DNA of 64,000 bases, taken from the NCBI GenBank assembly GCA_013339895.1, contig JABACO010000009.1:2229569-2293568 (forward strand), given 5' to 3'. Under the pieces are notes generated by a model. That model saw nothing but the letters and a program-made list of their open reading frames with translations, was not told the DNA's origin and did not search any database. The translations under genes and the position numbers were made by a program. Source of the DNA: Ephydatia muelleri. Taxonomy: Eukaryota; Porifera; Demospongiae; Spongillida; Spongillidae. How positions within the stretch are numbered: position 1 is the first letter of the stretch; each line of letters starts with the position of its first letter. This document shows positions 29,760 through 42,999 of the stretch, piece by piece.

Positions 29760-32700
29760 TGCATTCCACTTCTCATTCACCTCTTGCTGGCAAAGCTTCT
29801 TGGATTTGGTCGGAAACGCCTCAACGTAAGCTTCGAAGACAAACGAGTACAATTTAAAACCTATCCATCTGCTACTCCGCTACGCACAATTGACAAATAC
29901 TTGATATACTTCAAACGGTCTAATAATTTTATACACGCACGTTTTATTACCCAACAGGCAACAATACATTGAGCCTCAGTCAGGGCCCTGTAGATTTGAG
30001 CGGCCTGATCAGTATAATGGAGCCTTCTACTGGGCCTTATTTGCCTGTTCACATAGAGTCGCTGCACCTGCACAATAATGGTTGTAACAGTTAAATATAC
30101 TGACATCATATCATAGAACAATGTTGCCCACAACAATAAATTTTAATTTAAAATGTGACATCACGCCATCCTAACCCCCCCCCCCCCCTCCCATCACGCC
30201 ACCGTCACAATTGGCCAGACCCCTCCCCCCCCTTTTTGCGCGACGTAATTTATGAACGGCCCCCAGGTGCAATCGTATCTGTATTCATAATGGCATGATC
30301 ATGATGAATTTTAAAAGAGTTACCTGGTCTGAGGGGAGGGGCCTGATAACCTGGGCACTAGGATACAGCTATATAGTCAGACTACTGGTTAATCTGGTAC
30401 GGAATGAGATACAAAACTGGTCTACCAAACAGTGTGAACCTAGCTTACCTCTACAGAATAGCACATGCAGCTGCTGTAGGACTTCTGGATATGTACCACC
30501 TCTAGTTGTTCAAAAAACCTTACGACCTTGCAATGAAGTGCTGACATGATAACTAAGATCTGAGTAAGAGTTATGGCTTACCAAACAAGACACTGTTAAC
30601 TTGGTTGTTTAGACCAATTCATGCAGTGACATCGGGCCAGGTGACCATGATTGTGATGGTCACCCAACCGAGACTGTGATGGCAACATAGCTAGTCTACC
30701 TACAAATTCCTAATCACTTCCTTCAGATGCAGCCATATAGTTTTCTTGGCTCTGTGTGCTATTGGATCCTGCTTATCTCTTCGTCATAACCACGATTGCT
30801 TACAACATTCTGGCAAAGTGGGTTGTTCTAAGTGATGTCATCGTGCGACTTGTCTCGAGTCGTGGCGAATTGCGTGTCGAATTCCAGTGTTTACAGCTAA
30901 CTGTGGTGCACATGTAGTGTAGAGTGTTCATTTGGACAGTTGCTATGGTCTCATCAGAATCCAGGCCACTTTTATTGTGACATAAATGACAGCAACAGAG
31001 AACAAAATCAATGGGAAGTGGCGTTACCTCTGGAGGACGAATATACAGATGGTTGTGCTCTATGTAAGTCTCGCAAGCAATACGTACCACATTCAACGTA
31101 CACGTGGTCCCCAGTTCATTCTCTTCAAATGTAGTGTGGCTGTGGTCAAACGTACTATGTCTGGCTGTGCACTCTATGCTGCTATTGATTGGGACTTAAT
31201 TTCAAAAACCGATCTCCTGAATCTAGCTTACCTCGGCAGACAGTGACATGCACAGCTATGCTTTTGGATCCTCTTGTTGCTCGAAACGAAAAAGAAAGAA
31301 AAGAAAACAATTGGTCATGTCTTTGCTTGGCGGATGAGGTCCAGGGTAGAGAGGCGTGCAGAAACTTACTCATTTAGACCAATCCAATAACACCGGGTGA
31401 CGATTGTGATGGCCATGTGATTGGGTCAGTCTACGTACAAATTCATCATTACATTCAAAGCTCATTTTTTAAATACATGCATGCACATATGTACAAACCT
31501 TGCATATCTCCACTTGAATTGTGTAGCTGACACCTTTTGCTTGCACACTCATCTTGCATTTGATGCAGGTATCAGGGCTTGCAGGAGACGTGTATTGAGA
31601 GTTTTAGCAACTCATGACCAGCCAACAATTTGGGAATAAATCATGGAGTTTGGAGTTCTCAGAGACCAGCCAGCATACAACAGAAGTGCGATGCAATGAT
31701 GATGATTTTCATTTAAAAGGAAAAAAACTACCTTTAAAATTCATTTCATATCAATACTTTGCCTAGCTCATGTGTTGCAATGATGAATAGGATTAAAGCA
31801 ATTAATTAATTGGTAGCCTTATGCTAAGCCCTGGAGCCGCACCAAAAAAAAAAAAAAAAAACATATCATATGCAGCTGTTGGCTACCAGTATATATACCA
31901 TGGGCCAGTCATGCCATGTGCTTGATTAAGCCAGCAGTGTGAATTTTGACTTTCCTCCTGCCTCTTATCTCCATCAGGCAGCCTTAGTCTGGGCAGCTGA
32001 TCTGCACACCTCTTATCCTAGTAGGGGGTGGATTGGTCTTAGCCCAAGTATCAACCCAGAGTTGTGGTCAGCCCAAAGTTATGAGCAATGAAGAGGATGG
32101 GTTATCTATCTTCTGGGCCAAGAATGGAATTTTGGATCACATGAATGCAGCATAAAACTTCACCTTTTCTTTGCTACAATTTGTGCTGCATTGCATGACC
32201 TATAATCCAGTTACTGGCCCAGTGGTCCCAACTTGCTGTGGTTAAAACACATGTACACGGGATGACCTTGATCCTCTACTCATTGTGGCACATTCGTCTA
32301 ATGTTAGTACACACAAGTACAGCTGTGCACAATCTGTTAATAAAAGTCTTATTCCTAGAATGGAGAACCTCTGTTATGGCTAATCGGAAGAGTTACTTAC
32401 GTTTCCTCTCTCAAATGTGCTTTTTGAGGAGCCTTACGTTCAAGGCATTTATGACCCCTCTCACATGTAACTAAGCACATATGAGAGGTACTGTACACCT
32501 TATTCCTCCCTTCTTTCAAATGCCCTTCACTGACAAAATCCTTGTGGTAAACTTGCTAATGTTGAAAATTACTCTGTTCCAGGCTGTTGTGTAATATGGG
32601 CGGTGAAGTGAACAAACTTTTGCTCCCCCCCCCCCCCCCCCCACCCATTCACAAGCCAAAGCATTACAGTAATGTGATCAACAGATAGCTCTATGTGTAA

Positions 32701-33170
32701 TGATTTTGACTGATGCTTTCTTTTACATTAAGCTAATTCATAGCCATTACTTTTCTGCTTGAAAGTAGTGAAAGGATGGATATTTTGTTTTTTTTAACCC
32801 AGATAACCCTTTAGGCTCATTTTTGTGCTTTATATCTCTTACTGATGTAGTGTTGTGCATTGATGGAGGTTTTCAGTGTTAAGATCAATCCTTCCCAGAG
32901 GTTATGTGTATTATGTTACACAGTCCTACGTGCAGCAAGACCGTTTGCTTCTTCCAATACCACTACTCACTACGCCTGAAAAGGGCTTTGCCAAATATTG
33001 GGGGGCCCGTATCATGTAGCGCTCCTTTTATTAAAGCATTGGGGGGCGGGGGGCCCCCGGGCCTGACGCTCCATGCCTATGGACGTAACAATTTATATAC
33101 TATTACTGCTTATGTTAGGTTGGTCAGGGTATGAGAATATCCAAGCCGTACTATTAATTTCACGAGGCTA
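29760..33170. other. No gene recognised; poly-C and poly-A tracts
   Basis: Contains poly-C at 30175-30190 and 32625-32641 and an A-run at 31843-31861. Only short unsupported frames. 31440-31600 shows weak similarity to the dispersed repeat family at 34700-34880. Confidence 0.5.
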
Positions 33171-33273
33171 CAATACCAGTACTTTCGGATACCTAAAAAA
33201 AAAACCATATGACTAGCATTGAAGATGAAATTAGAGATTAGCACCTTTTAACTCAATCATTGGACTACTTTAC

Positions 33274-34515
33274 CAGAGATAATATATAAAGGGATTGGAA
33301 GCGCAATCAATCAAAACCAATCAATGCGCGCACTCCTAGAAAGAATCTGTACAAGTTGCTTGACCCGAGCTATGTATCATATGACATACATAATTCATAA
33401 TACAAGACAGTTGACAAATATATATGTGCAATGCAAGCTTAAGATTTAATAAGTGTTTTTCTAAATCCTTTGGAGTTTGTTGCTGGCCAACCTTTACCTC
33501 TTCAACCCAAGCACTAGCATATGAACCCTCTAATTGTTGACCACATCTTGGCCAGCAGGACTGTGCTGCAGTCATTGTCCCATGATGTGCTGATGATGCA
33601 CCAACAAAACAGAACATCTTCACTTTCAGTGATTCTTCTGCAAGGTGTGAATACACCACAGCATGTCAATATTGACAACCACTGACATTCCAATTGTTGC
33701 AGCATTGCCACTGCCTTGTGATACTAGCTTGGATATGGATATAGATGGTCCATCTGAATTGAAAGCCACCCATGATGTAGGAAGTGTCATTCTAGCTATC
33801 CTGATATATAAAGAATACAAAGATTCTACCAAACCAGCCATTAAAAGAGACATGGATAAAGAGCTAAAACTGTAACTTTAACATGATTGCATGGAATATC
33901 CACAACTAGCTTCATATATGCCCCCTTGATTCTTTCAGTGTTCTTAATGTTCTGACGTTTAAATTTTCTTCCATCCATCATCCATCACCTTTGGGACACG
34001 TTTGGCCTTTAAAAACATGCGATGGGCACACAACCAAACAACACTGCACTGTCAAAATAATGTAACAAAACCAGTCGGTTTCGTAACACAACAGCGTGGC
34101 TCCCCCACAGAGTAAAGGTATAGGAATTGTGAGTGCGAGGGTTACAAGGATGAACTAAAGCGATGGGCATACAATAGGCTATTTGAAGTATATATATATA
34201 TACCAAACAAGACAATAACTGCTTGTCTAGATCAGCGGATTCCCCCCACAAGTTACGAAATAGCCCATTTTTGTTCTCTGTCAATAATAAATAAAGTTAC
34301 ACCAAATCTAGCAGCGCCTGATGAATCTATGGTGGATTATCTATAAGCTGCCTGTATTAAAAAGGGTAGTTGGTTACCTTGTGGCATTCAAGACTTGTAT
34401 TCAAAGTACAAGATCCGCCCCCTTTTGTAGCTGTGATTCACGTTTGCGAGTGTAAAAATTGCCAAAGTCTATGGCGCACATGATTCGTTTCCAATCCCTT
34501 TATATATTATCTCTG
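33274..34515. mobile_element. Family A non-autonomous DNA transposon, second full-length copy
   Basis: Starts CAGAGATAATATATAAAGG and ends with the matching inverted end. Flanked by ACTTTAC on both sides (33267-33273 and 34516-34522). 1242 bp. The interior differs from 15981-17105. It sits inside the dispersed repeat family B: a family B-like left edge (actttcggatac) is at 33179 and the right part resumes after 34516. Confidence 0.9.
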
Positions 34516-34985
34516 ACTTTACTAGCGCGCAGCTCACATTGTGACGCTGCGTAGCTAGCTGGTCGCCTTTCTGATCTGGGCCAGAAATTTGCGCTTATAA
34601 TATTACACTTACATGTACAGATAATGGATAGGAAATGTAGAATTGTTCGCTACAATAAAGTCTCCTTGGTTTGGACCTGCGTCCGTACATGCGATGCTGC
34701 ATTCGGTTGTATCCGTCTGGCGTGTTGTGTTCTGTTCTTGGCGAAGTTCATTTTGACATGCATGCACATATTATAGATGCAGGCACTAACCTTTCTTATG
34801 TCCATGTGAACTGTGAGTCGAACGACTTCAGTCTCCACGTTGACGCTCATCGTGCATTCGGCGCACGCATCAGAGCTTGCAGGAGTGCTTATGTTTTAAA
34901 TTGTAGTATGTATATAGTTCTAGAATTGTGTACACTTCATAATAACACAACCCGACATTGCCAAGAAATTTCTAAAGATGTAAAA
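34516..34985. repeat. Dispersed repeat family B, copy 1
   Basis: Shares gatctgggccagaa, the ACATGTACAGATAAT region and a minus-strand open frame (QTKE...NAASHVRTQ) with 38930-39345, 45550-45960 and 50755-51180. Confidence 0.85.
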
Positions 34986-35003
34986 TTTCTGTGATACAAA
35001 TAA

Positions 35004-35290
35004 CTAAAAGTCACAGCAGGTGTTTGGTGAGACACATCTGGCCAAAATTGCCCTGGCATTCTGCCTCATGAGGGTGAGGCTGAGGTGACTGTACATATTT
35101 GATATAACCTCATTTAGAGGTCGACATAGATGCATGGCTACCTTTTTGGATATGGTTAAAAGTACATTGATAGCTTCATTGCCCCATCCCCCAAACACTT
35201 CTACAACCAAAGGAATGCATGACCATCCTCTATGGGCACATGCCTCATCTTTACAACAAAAAAATAAAAAAATAAAACTTTTATAGCTGC
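35004..35290 (-). pseudogene. Fragment of the same retroelement protein family as 14675-15411
   Basis: Minus strand reads EDGHAF, then after a 1-base shift IPLVVEVFGGWGNEA and further on YSHLSLTLMRQNARAIL. These match VPLVVEVFGGWGNEA and LGITLMSQNARALL of the copy at 15200-15360. Only the extreme C-terminal part is present. Confidence 0.7.
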
Positions 35291-35748
35291 TCTTTGCAAT
35301 GTTAACAACATGAATTCAATTAACAGCAGTACCATGCATCCCACCCTGCTAGCCACCTCTGTAGGTGGTCTGGGGCCCTTGTGTGTACATGGAATGACTA
35401 TCATCACATAAGGGACAATATGGGCAAACGTGGGGCTGAAAATATGCACTATGCTTTACTGGAGTGATTTTTCATTACCCCTGTGAATACTGGGAAGATT
35501 GAGAAATTCATCATCGGAGTTTCCAATGCATACTTGGCAGATATTGACACTAGTAAGAAGTTGGCATAGAGCATCAACTGTAAATAAAAATATGGATCAG
35601 GAAATGGCTGTGTACATGTGAATTTTGCCTGCTTGCAAAGTGTTTGGAACACTCTGAATTATTGTGCAATGGTTTGAAATCACTACCTGCCCATGAACAC
35701 ACACAGTCCAAGTGAAATCATCATTCATAGATACACTGAACATGTTCA

Positions 35749-35788
35749 GAACACAGACATCAGTTCAACTGAACTGATGTCTGTGTTC
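35749..35788. repeat. Perfect 19-bp-arm hairpin
   Basis: GAACACAGACATCAGTTCA, centre AC, then the exact reverse complement. No T-run follows, and no adjacent gene explains it. Confidence 0.9.
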
Positions 35789-36929
35789 TATCCAACATAT
35801 AAAAACACAGCGTGCAGGCCATCTTTTGATCCGTCACTCCACTCTGTACATTTGATGCAGCACCAAATGATAAACAATACAAAGGTATAATGTATAACAC
35901 AATTGTACCTTCAGGTAATGCTCTCAGGTTTGTATACGTACATCTTGACCATAATACTTCTGTGGTAGGAGCTTCCATCTTTTGGTACAGGGACATAGGT
36001 ACAGAAACACGCAGAACCAAAGTGTCTTATTTCTATTGAGGCATCAAGTGCAGAAGTCCTTTTCAAGCCCTGTTGTTTCTTTTATTTTTTTTTACTGCAT
36101 AGCCTCAAACTTCTGTGTCCTTGTCTTTCACTCATCTGCATTAAAAATGAGCAGAGACGAAGTGAAACAGGCTCCTGAATCTTTCATCGAAAGGTCATGT
36201 ACATACATCCTAAAATGTGTACAGTGGTACACAAATTACTCCTTTCATTTAGCTGCATTATATCTCATACCAGCAGTGAGCATTTTACACAATTTTTGAA
36301 AATCTATACCCCCTATGATGTTGTTAACTTGTTGTTAAATGTGTCATGAATATGCTAATTTTGGCTAATTGCAATAACAACTCTTAATCCTGTCATCTAT
36401 AGCACTGCAGAACACTGTAGAAGTTAGTGATTAAAACAAACATGATGGGAACATTCTCAATAAGTCAAATTTTATCCACATAGTGTGTTTTGTATGTACA
36501 TCAAACAAATGCTGTTTCTTTTTGGTAATCAGTTCTACAGTCAAATGCTCTGATTTGTGTACGCCTGTACACACATTACATTGCTTCACTATAGTAGTAT
36601 ACTGTTTTCAAATGAGTATTGAAAGTGATAGAGGGCATGATATAGTCACTGTATAATATGAAATTATTCATGTGGTTGTATCAGGAAAGTTGTGCAGTTA
36701 AATGTACTCAGATATTGATTTTGAATGACAAATGTGATTACTTTTATTGTACACAAATTAGTCCTATGTAGGAAAATGATGTTCATTGCAAAAGAATCAT
36801 GCAAATTCAATCACTTGTGTACCAAAAAACAGCAACAATGTAAGTGCATAATAAATGTTCATATTGTCTCAGTAGAATCGCTCCACCGTCTCAGGGCGGA
36901 CTGCTGTATTAGGTTTTGAGGTTTTACTC

Positions 36930-37060
36930 CTTCAATATGCAAAATCAAACATCTCCGCTTTGAGGCAGGGCACAAAAACATAGCTGATGCATCATTTCGT
37001 TTCTTACCACCTTCAGTGCTCGCGCCTCACTATTCATGCCTCCAACAATCAAATTATCAT
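36930..37060 (+). pseudogene. Possible Ty3/Gypsy RNase H tail relic
   Basis: A short frame reads RFEAGHKNIADASFRFLPP, resembling the FxxGxxNxADALSRLP end of the RNase H region in LTR retrotransposons. No LTR or flanking reverse transcriptase was seen. Confidence 0.35.
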
Positions 37061-37334
37061 TGACCATCAATTAATTATCTGTTGTGAAACTCTGATATTG
37101 ATTTTGAATGATAAATGTGATTACTAGTTGGAAGATCATCTTAGGTAATGCACACAGATGTGGGGCAGAAGGGTGAGGGGTCTGACTACCATTTCAGTGC
37201 AATGGAGATCTTGAACCTCTATGGAACACAGAAGTCCATCAGCCATATAAGAAACATTCAGGTATTAGATGTGTGCCTTTCTAGAGCATCTCTGCTCATC
37301 TTGTTGTTCAGTTCCAATACCAACATGCTATGTA

Positions 37335-37410
37335 CCAACACACACTACCTACCAACACACACTACCTACCAACACACACTACCTACCAACACACACTACC
37401 TACCAACACA
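37335..37410. repeat. 15-bp-type tandem repeat (CCAACACACACTACCTA)
   Basis: About five units in an NBAS copy 2 intron. Confidence 0.93.
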
Positions 37411-37720
37411 CGCTTCATAACATTTACATTTGCATGTGTACGTCTTTAGTTGTAAGGTTGTGCACATGGGTTCATTGTGTGGCCCTTACTTTCAGGACAG
37501 CCCAGCTGAGGCCAAGCAGCTGATGGTGAGGCTGACACGAGGAGCCAGCAGACAGTAAGGCTCTCTTGGAGAGTTGTGTCCTTCCATTTTGAACCATCCC
37601 CATGCAGACCATCATCTGGGTCCCAGGAGACCTTCTGGAGGAACCTGCTACAGCACCTGCTGACTCTGAGGGGGTGGGTGTTCACCTGTGTGGAGCCATC
37701 TACCTGTTATCAGGTACTGT

Positions 37721-37860
37721 TGTGTGTGTGTGTGTGTGCGTGTGTGTGTGTGTGTGTGTGTGCGTGTGTGTGTGTGTGTGTGTGCGTGTGTGTGTGTGTG
37801 TGCGTGTGTGTGTGTGTGTGTGTGTGCATATTTTGTGTGTGTGTGTGTGTGCATATGTAT
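37721..37860. repeat. Interrupted (TG)n microsatellite
   Basis: TG runs with TGCG interruptions between NBAS exons at 37713 and 37899. Confidence 0.95.
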
Positions 37861-38103
37861 GTATGACTTCATGATGTCATGGTAATGCCATTCACCAGGT
37901 GTTCACAGAGAGCCTCCTGTGTTCTGGGCAGGAGGCCAATATCCAGCTAGCCAGCCAGCTGCTTACATCATCTCTGTAGACACCTAGTAGCACAGACCAG
38001 CAAAGCCACTGGGTTCTCCTACCAGCTGCCTTACGACAAGTCAGTTGTGCAGCGAGGGAATACTTCAACCCTTATTGAGGTCTATCTGTGGTAACTGTGG
38101 TCC

Positions 38104-39345
38104 AAAACAGTTACGACTTCGATCGAAGATGAAATTAACGCAGTTTTAACTTGATCAAATTAGCGCTAGTGCGCGATATGGTGAAACTACGTAGCTAGCA
38201 GGTCCATGGAAACGGGGGTTGTTAACACCAATTAGCAGGTTCCATCATCGTTGGACCGGAAGATCTATTTATTAAAAGAGTTATTATGAAATGGGAGTCA
38301 GATCGCCCGTTCAAGTTACACCCGCCCCCTGCAATGGCGCCTACGAACACGTGTCTTCGTCAACGCACAGATAATGCGTTTCGAGTCAGTTCACTTGGTC
38401 TGTCACAGTCGTTTGTTGGAAATTTAGTTCTCTTTAGGGAAAAGTAATACAAACCCACCAACAACAACAGCTAGGACCGCTAAATGCCCACAACCACCAC
38501 CCTATCAAAACGTGCTTTTTCGCGTCTTGTACGCTGGCGCAACGAACACAATAGATTTAACCTATCGTCGTTTGTGAAGCTCATATAGTTGCTTCTGAAT
38601 CAACTTAAAACGGATTTTTATCTCTAACGCGGTGATTAAAAAATGCCCACAACCAAGCTAGTCGCAGATTACGCTATCGTAAAATGATGTCAGACATGCA
38701 GCCCCGGAAACACTATAATTCAAAACGTACCCCTTGTTGGAACAGAAAGTAGTCACTATTACACAGTGCTTGAGGACAATAGAGGCAGAACAACGAAAAT
38801 ACGCCCGTCGTCACCTAATTAAAGGTGTCATCCATTCCAACGATGACGGCGGATCGGCCTATAGCTATAGCAATGTATTGCCCACGTGATCCGTTTCCAA
38901 TCCCTTCGTACATAATCTATGCTACTACTGAGATCCGGGCCAGAACATTTGCATACATGTACGTATTAATCTCATAATACAATTACAATTCACATTATCA
39001 GTAACACAAGTTCGCTCCTATCGGAGGATGTACAGATAATAGTGGATAGGAAATGTAGCGTTGTTCGCTACAATAAAGTCTCCTTCGTTTGGACCTGCGT
39101 CCGTACATTCGATGCTGCATTCGGTAGTATCCGTCTGGCGTGTTGTGTTCTGTTTTTGGCGAAGTTCATTTTGAAATGCATGTACATATTAAAGATCTAC
39201 ATGTAGCACTAATCTTTTTTATGTCCACGTGAACTGTGAGTCGAACATCTTCAGTTTCCACGTTGACGCTCATTTTGCATTCGGTGCACACTTCAGAGCT
39301 TGCAGTGGAAGAATTCTCGGAGCTCATTGTATCACACATCTAAAT
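38104..39345. repeat. Dispersed repeat family B, copy 2, with an internal insertion
   Basis: Left part (acagttacgacttcgatcga... to ...gctagcaggtcc) and right part (gatccgggccagaac...) are contiguous in the copies at 45425 and 50640 but separated here by about 720 bp (38208-38925). The insertion ends with a degenerate family A-like tip (tttccaatcccttcgtac). Confidence 0.8.
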
Positions 39346-39349
39346 TAAA

Positions 39350-40020
39350 TGAATGATTACTGATAACGCTTTTATAGCGTTGGAGGAGTGTCCTGATGCA
39401 GAGCGAGAAGGTGATTGGTGCACGCACTGATGTTAACAGGTTAACAAACCACCGTTTATACAGCTTACAGCTGTTAGGAGTTGTATAAAGTGTGGGTTCT
39501 CACTATCACAACTTTGTCCATAACACCTTGAGAAGCAAGGGAATAAAAATGGCTGCTGTACGTAAAACAGGTTTTCCCAGCCCAATGCATAAGAATCACA
39601 CTAAAATATAGAGCACATTAATCCAGTAATGTCAAGAGCTACCTATTAAAAAAAAAAGGTGCAATTAGGAGATGTTATCTTTTGCTATTCTATTTCTCAT
39701 TACATATTCATAACTTACTTTAACCCCTAATGCATACCAATAAAAATCTGGATTGGTTTTTGTTGCCAGGGCTAGCACCTATGATACAGAGCAAATATTG
39801 TATAAACATGTGTAGAGACCCTATAGAAATCTCTTTTCAAAGTGCTAAAGGTCACTCAAAAAATTAATTATTCACATGGTTGCATTTTATAAACCAAATA
39901 ACTTGGGGTATACATATATACAGTAATTGAGTGTAGTTTGAAAGGGAGAATGTATATGGAAAGTTGAGCAAGGATATGAGAAGGTGATGGTTTAAGGGTG
40001 GCCCTGTTTCCTGTGAAATG
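39350..40020. other. No gene recognised
   Basis: AT-rich, with a short A-run at 39650. Confidence 0.5.
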
Positions 40021-40621
40021 ACCCTGTGGCGTGGTTAACAAATCGTTTTCTGATACTCTGACCCAAAATACCTAATAAGTAATGTACGAACCATGGACAC
40101 TGTTACCAGAGAAAATATAATAGAGGGATTGCAAACTAATAACATGCACCACAGACTTCAGCAATTCTAGTGTGCTTAATCCTTGCATGTGTGAATTGCA
40201 CCTAAGATGAACAGCAAAAGGGGCGGAATTGAATGCCTGAATAGAATTCTTTAATTTCATGAAGCAATGAAATAGACTTTTTGATTCTAATTGAAGCACA
40301 ATCCGTTTAGTGCTTGTGTTACACCATTTGGTTGGCATGTAAACATTGGTTGTGAATTCGTCAAAGATGAAAGTGGGCGTGGGTCTTCAAAAGGGGGTGG
40401 GTGCAGGAGGGGGCCCCCTCCTGCACGAAGCGCGGAAGCTTTTGATTTTTGTATCTAAATGAAAACTATTCTGGCAATACATAGCATTATATTAATTTGT
40501 AATTAATTGCACGACAAGAAATCTATTCGCACACATGCAACATGCGGTTAGACACGTTAATAGATGCGACCAACGTTGCCATATGCGCCGGACCTATCGC
40601 TTGTGGTGAAATGTGCACACT
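40020..40621. repeat. Segment duplicated in inverse orientation at 62460-63030
   Basis: Includes a family A-like tip at 40107 (CAGAGAAAATATAATAGAGG). In the inverted copy the same tip ends at 62954. The outer flanks are also shared, so this is segmental duplication rather than two independent insertions. Confidence 0.85.
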
Positions 40622-41231
40622 CACAGCGAAACCGCTATCCGGAGACGGGTTGCAACGGTGCCCCGTCACTTTCGATCAAGACGGACTTCCACGTAAATTT
40701 CACGGAAACGTTTAGTGACGGTATCCGTGTATTTATGAACGGTAATCGACGAACGCTACCGCACGGTACCGCGTCCTCCACTATTATTGACGCATGGTCA
40801 CGTGATACAAGTAACTCCTTCCGAATTCAAAAAATGAGCGGCAAGTGACGTTACTGTCACCACTGCGGGGAATACGTGTAGATCTACATTTTTTGAACAC
40901 CAAATGCTAGTAGAGTCGTCATCCAAAGCTGATAGTTCTCTTCAAGCTAAACAACAGCTTCTAGCGGAAGGTATGTATCGTATATCATACACGTGCACCG
41001 ATTATGTATGCATATGCGCAGCTGCATATGCGTATACTCGATCGCGAGATATAGCTAGTGCTGAGCGGTAGCTATTAGCAGCTAATTGTATCCTTTCTTA
41101 TTATCCAGACGTACCGGGTACCGGTACTATGGCAGACTGGAGAGCATATAGAATACCGGCTCTGAGTCAGATTCGTCATCAAGTAAAGAATCTTTACAGC
41201 AAGGACTCCATAACTATAAATGGCACCAGTT

Positions 41232-42998
41232 GCCTGTGTGTGTATGTGATGTGTGCCTCTGTGTGAGATGTGTGCCACTGTGTATGTGTGCCTGTGAGTT
41301 GAAGTGTGCCTCTGTGTCAATGTGTGCCTCTGTGTAATATGTAGCCTTAGTGATGAGTGCCTCTGTGTGATATGCGCCTCTGTTTATGATACATGTGTCC
41401 CTGTGTGTAATGTGTGCCAATATGTGTATCCTGTGTGTGATGTACACATGCCTCTGTGTGATGTGTTCCTGTGTGTTATGTGTGCCTAGGCTCTGTGCGT
41501 GATGTATGCCTCTGAGTAATGTGCACTTGCCTCTGTGTGATGTATTGCTGTGTGTGATGAGTGCCCATGTGTGATGTTTGCCTCTAATGTGTAGCCTTAG
41601 TGATGAGTGCCTGTGTGATGTGTTCCTCTGTTTATGTGTCCTTGTGTGTGATGTGTGCCAATGTGTAACTTGTGTGTGATGTGTGCTTGTGTGTGATGTG
41701 TAACCTTAGTAATGAGTGCCTGTGTGTGATGTGTGGCTGTGTGGGATGTGTGCCTCTGTGTGTGATGTGTGCCTCTGTGTGTGATGTGTGCCTGTGTGTG
41801 TGATGTGTGCCTGTGTAATATGTGTGCTTGTGTGATGTGTGCCTATGTGCGATGTGTGCCTGTGTGATGTGGCTGTGTGTGATGTATGCCTGCGTGTGAT
41901 GTGTGCCTGTGTGTGATATACACATGCCTCTGTGTGATGTCTGCCTCTGTGTGATGTGTGCCTCTGTGTGATGTGTGCCTATGTGTGATGTGTGCCTATG
42001 TGTGATGTGTGCATGTGTGTAATGTGTGCCAATATGTGTAACCTGTGTGTGATATGTGTCATGTGTGATGTGTAGCCTTAGTGATGTGTGCCTATATGTG
42101 TCTGTGTGTGATGTGTGGCTGTGTGTGATGTGTGGCTGTGTGCTATGTGTGTCTGTGTGCATACCTCTGTGTGATGTGTGCCTGTCTGTAATGTGTGCCA
42201 ACATGTGTAACTTGTGTGTCATATGTGCCTGTGTGATGTGTGCATGTGTGTGATGTGTGCCTCTGTGTGATATGTAGCCTTTGTGATGAGTGTCTATGTG
42301 TGATGTGTTTGTGTGTGACATGTGCCTGTGTGATGTGTGCCTCTGTGTGCCTGTGATGTGTGATTTGTGCCTATGTGTGATGTGTGCCTGTGTGTCATTT
42401 GTGCCTGTGCGTGATGTATGCGTGTGTGTGATGTGTGCCTGTTTGTGTGATGTGTGTGATGTGTGTCTGTGTGATGTGTACCTGTGTGATGGTGCTTCTG
42501 TGTTATGTGTGCCTGTGTGATGTGTGCCTATGTGTGATGTGTGCCTCTTTATTATGTGTGCCTTTGTGATTTGTGCCTGTGTGTCATTTGTGCCTATGTG
42601 TGATGTATGCCTGTGTGTGATGTGTGCCTGTTTGTGTGATGTGTGCCTGTGTGTGATGTGTGCCTGTGTGTGATGTGTGTCTGTTGATATGTGCCTGTGT
42701 GATGTGTGCCTGTATGATGTGTGCCTGTGTGATTTGTGCCTGTTGGTGTGATGTGTGCCTGTGTGTGTTTGTAGCCTTAGTGATGAGTGCCTCTGTGATG
42801 TGTGCCTCTGTGTGATGTGTGCCTGTGTGATGTGTACCTGTGTGATGGTGCCTCTGTGTTATGTATCCTGTGTGATGTGTGCCTCTGTGTGATGTGTGCC
42901 TCTGTGTGATATGTGCCTATGTGTGATGTATGCCTTGTGTGATGTGTGCCTGTGTGTGATGTGTGCCTGTTTGTGTGACGTGTGTGTGGCTGTGTGCA
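41232..42998. repeat. 1.77-kb degenerate minisatellite (GTGTGATGTGTGCCT)
   Basis: More than a hundred 11-16-bp units of GTGATGTGTGCC type with higher-order insertions of tagccttagtgatgagtgcc. Long minus-strand HTT/HRH-rich frames are repeat artefacts. Confidence 0.96.
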
Positions 42999-42999
42999 A

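Larger units (their letters stand above)
37145..38085 (+). pseudogene. NBAS: NBAS copy 2, four exons upstream of those in copy 1
   Basis: Exons: 37145-37261 (HFSAMEILNLYGTQKS...ISHIRN), 37496-37554 (DSPAEAKQLMVRLTRGAS), 37608-37713 (ETFWRNLLQHLLTL then VFTCVEPSTCYQ), and 37899 onward (VFTESLLCSGQEANIQLAS). The first three have good acceptors and donors and compatible phases. They match, in order, the central NBAS stretch IWKQLFQNLLWLQ...VFKCLEP...CYE then FVESLLCS. The fourth meets TAG at 37977; beyond it YQLPYDKSVV (about 38020) and AAREYFNPY (about 38055) continue the family sequence only with frame changes. These exons precede, in gene order, the exons at 5312 but lie 32 kb downstream. Confidence 0.8.

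Noticed and set aside
41214..42520. HTHITHR-rich frames (up to 229 codons) in the TG minisatellite
   Set aside because: Repeat artefact inside the CACTA-like element.
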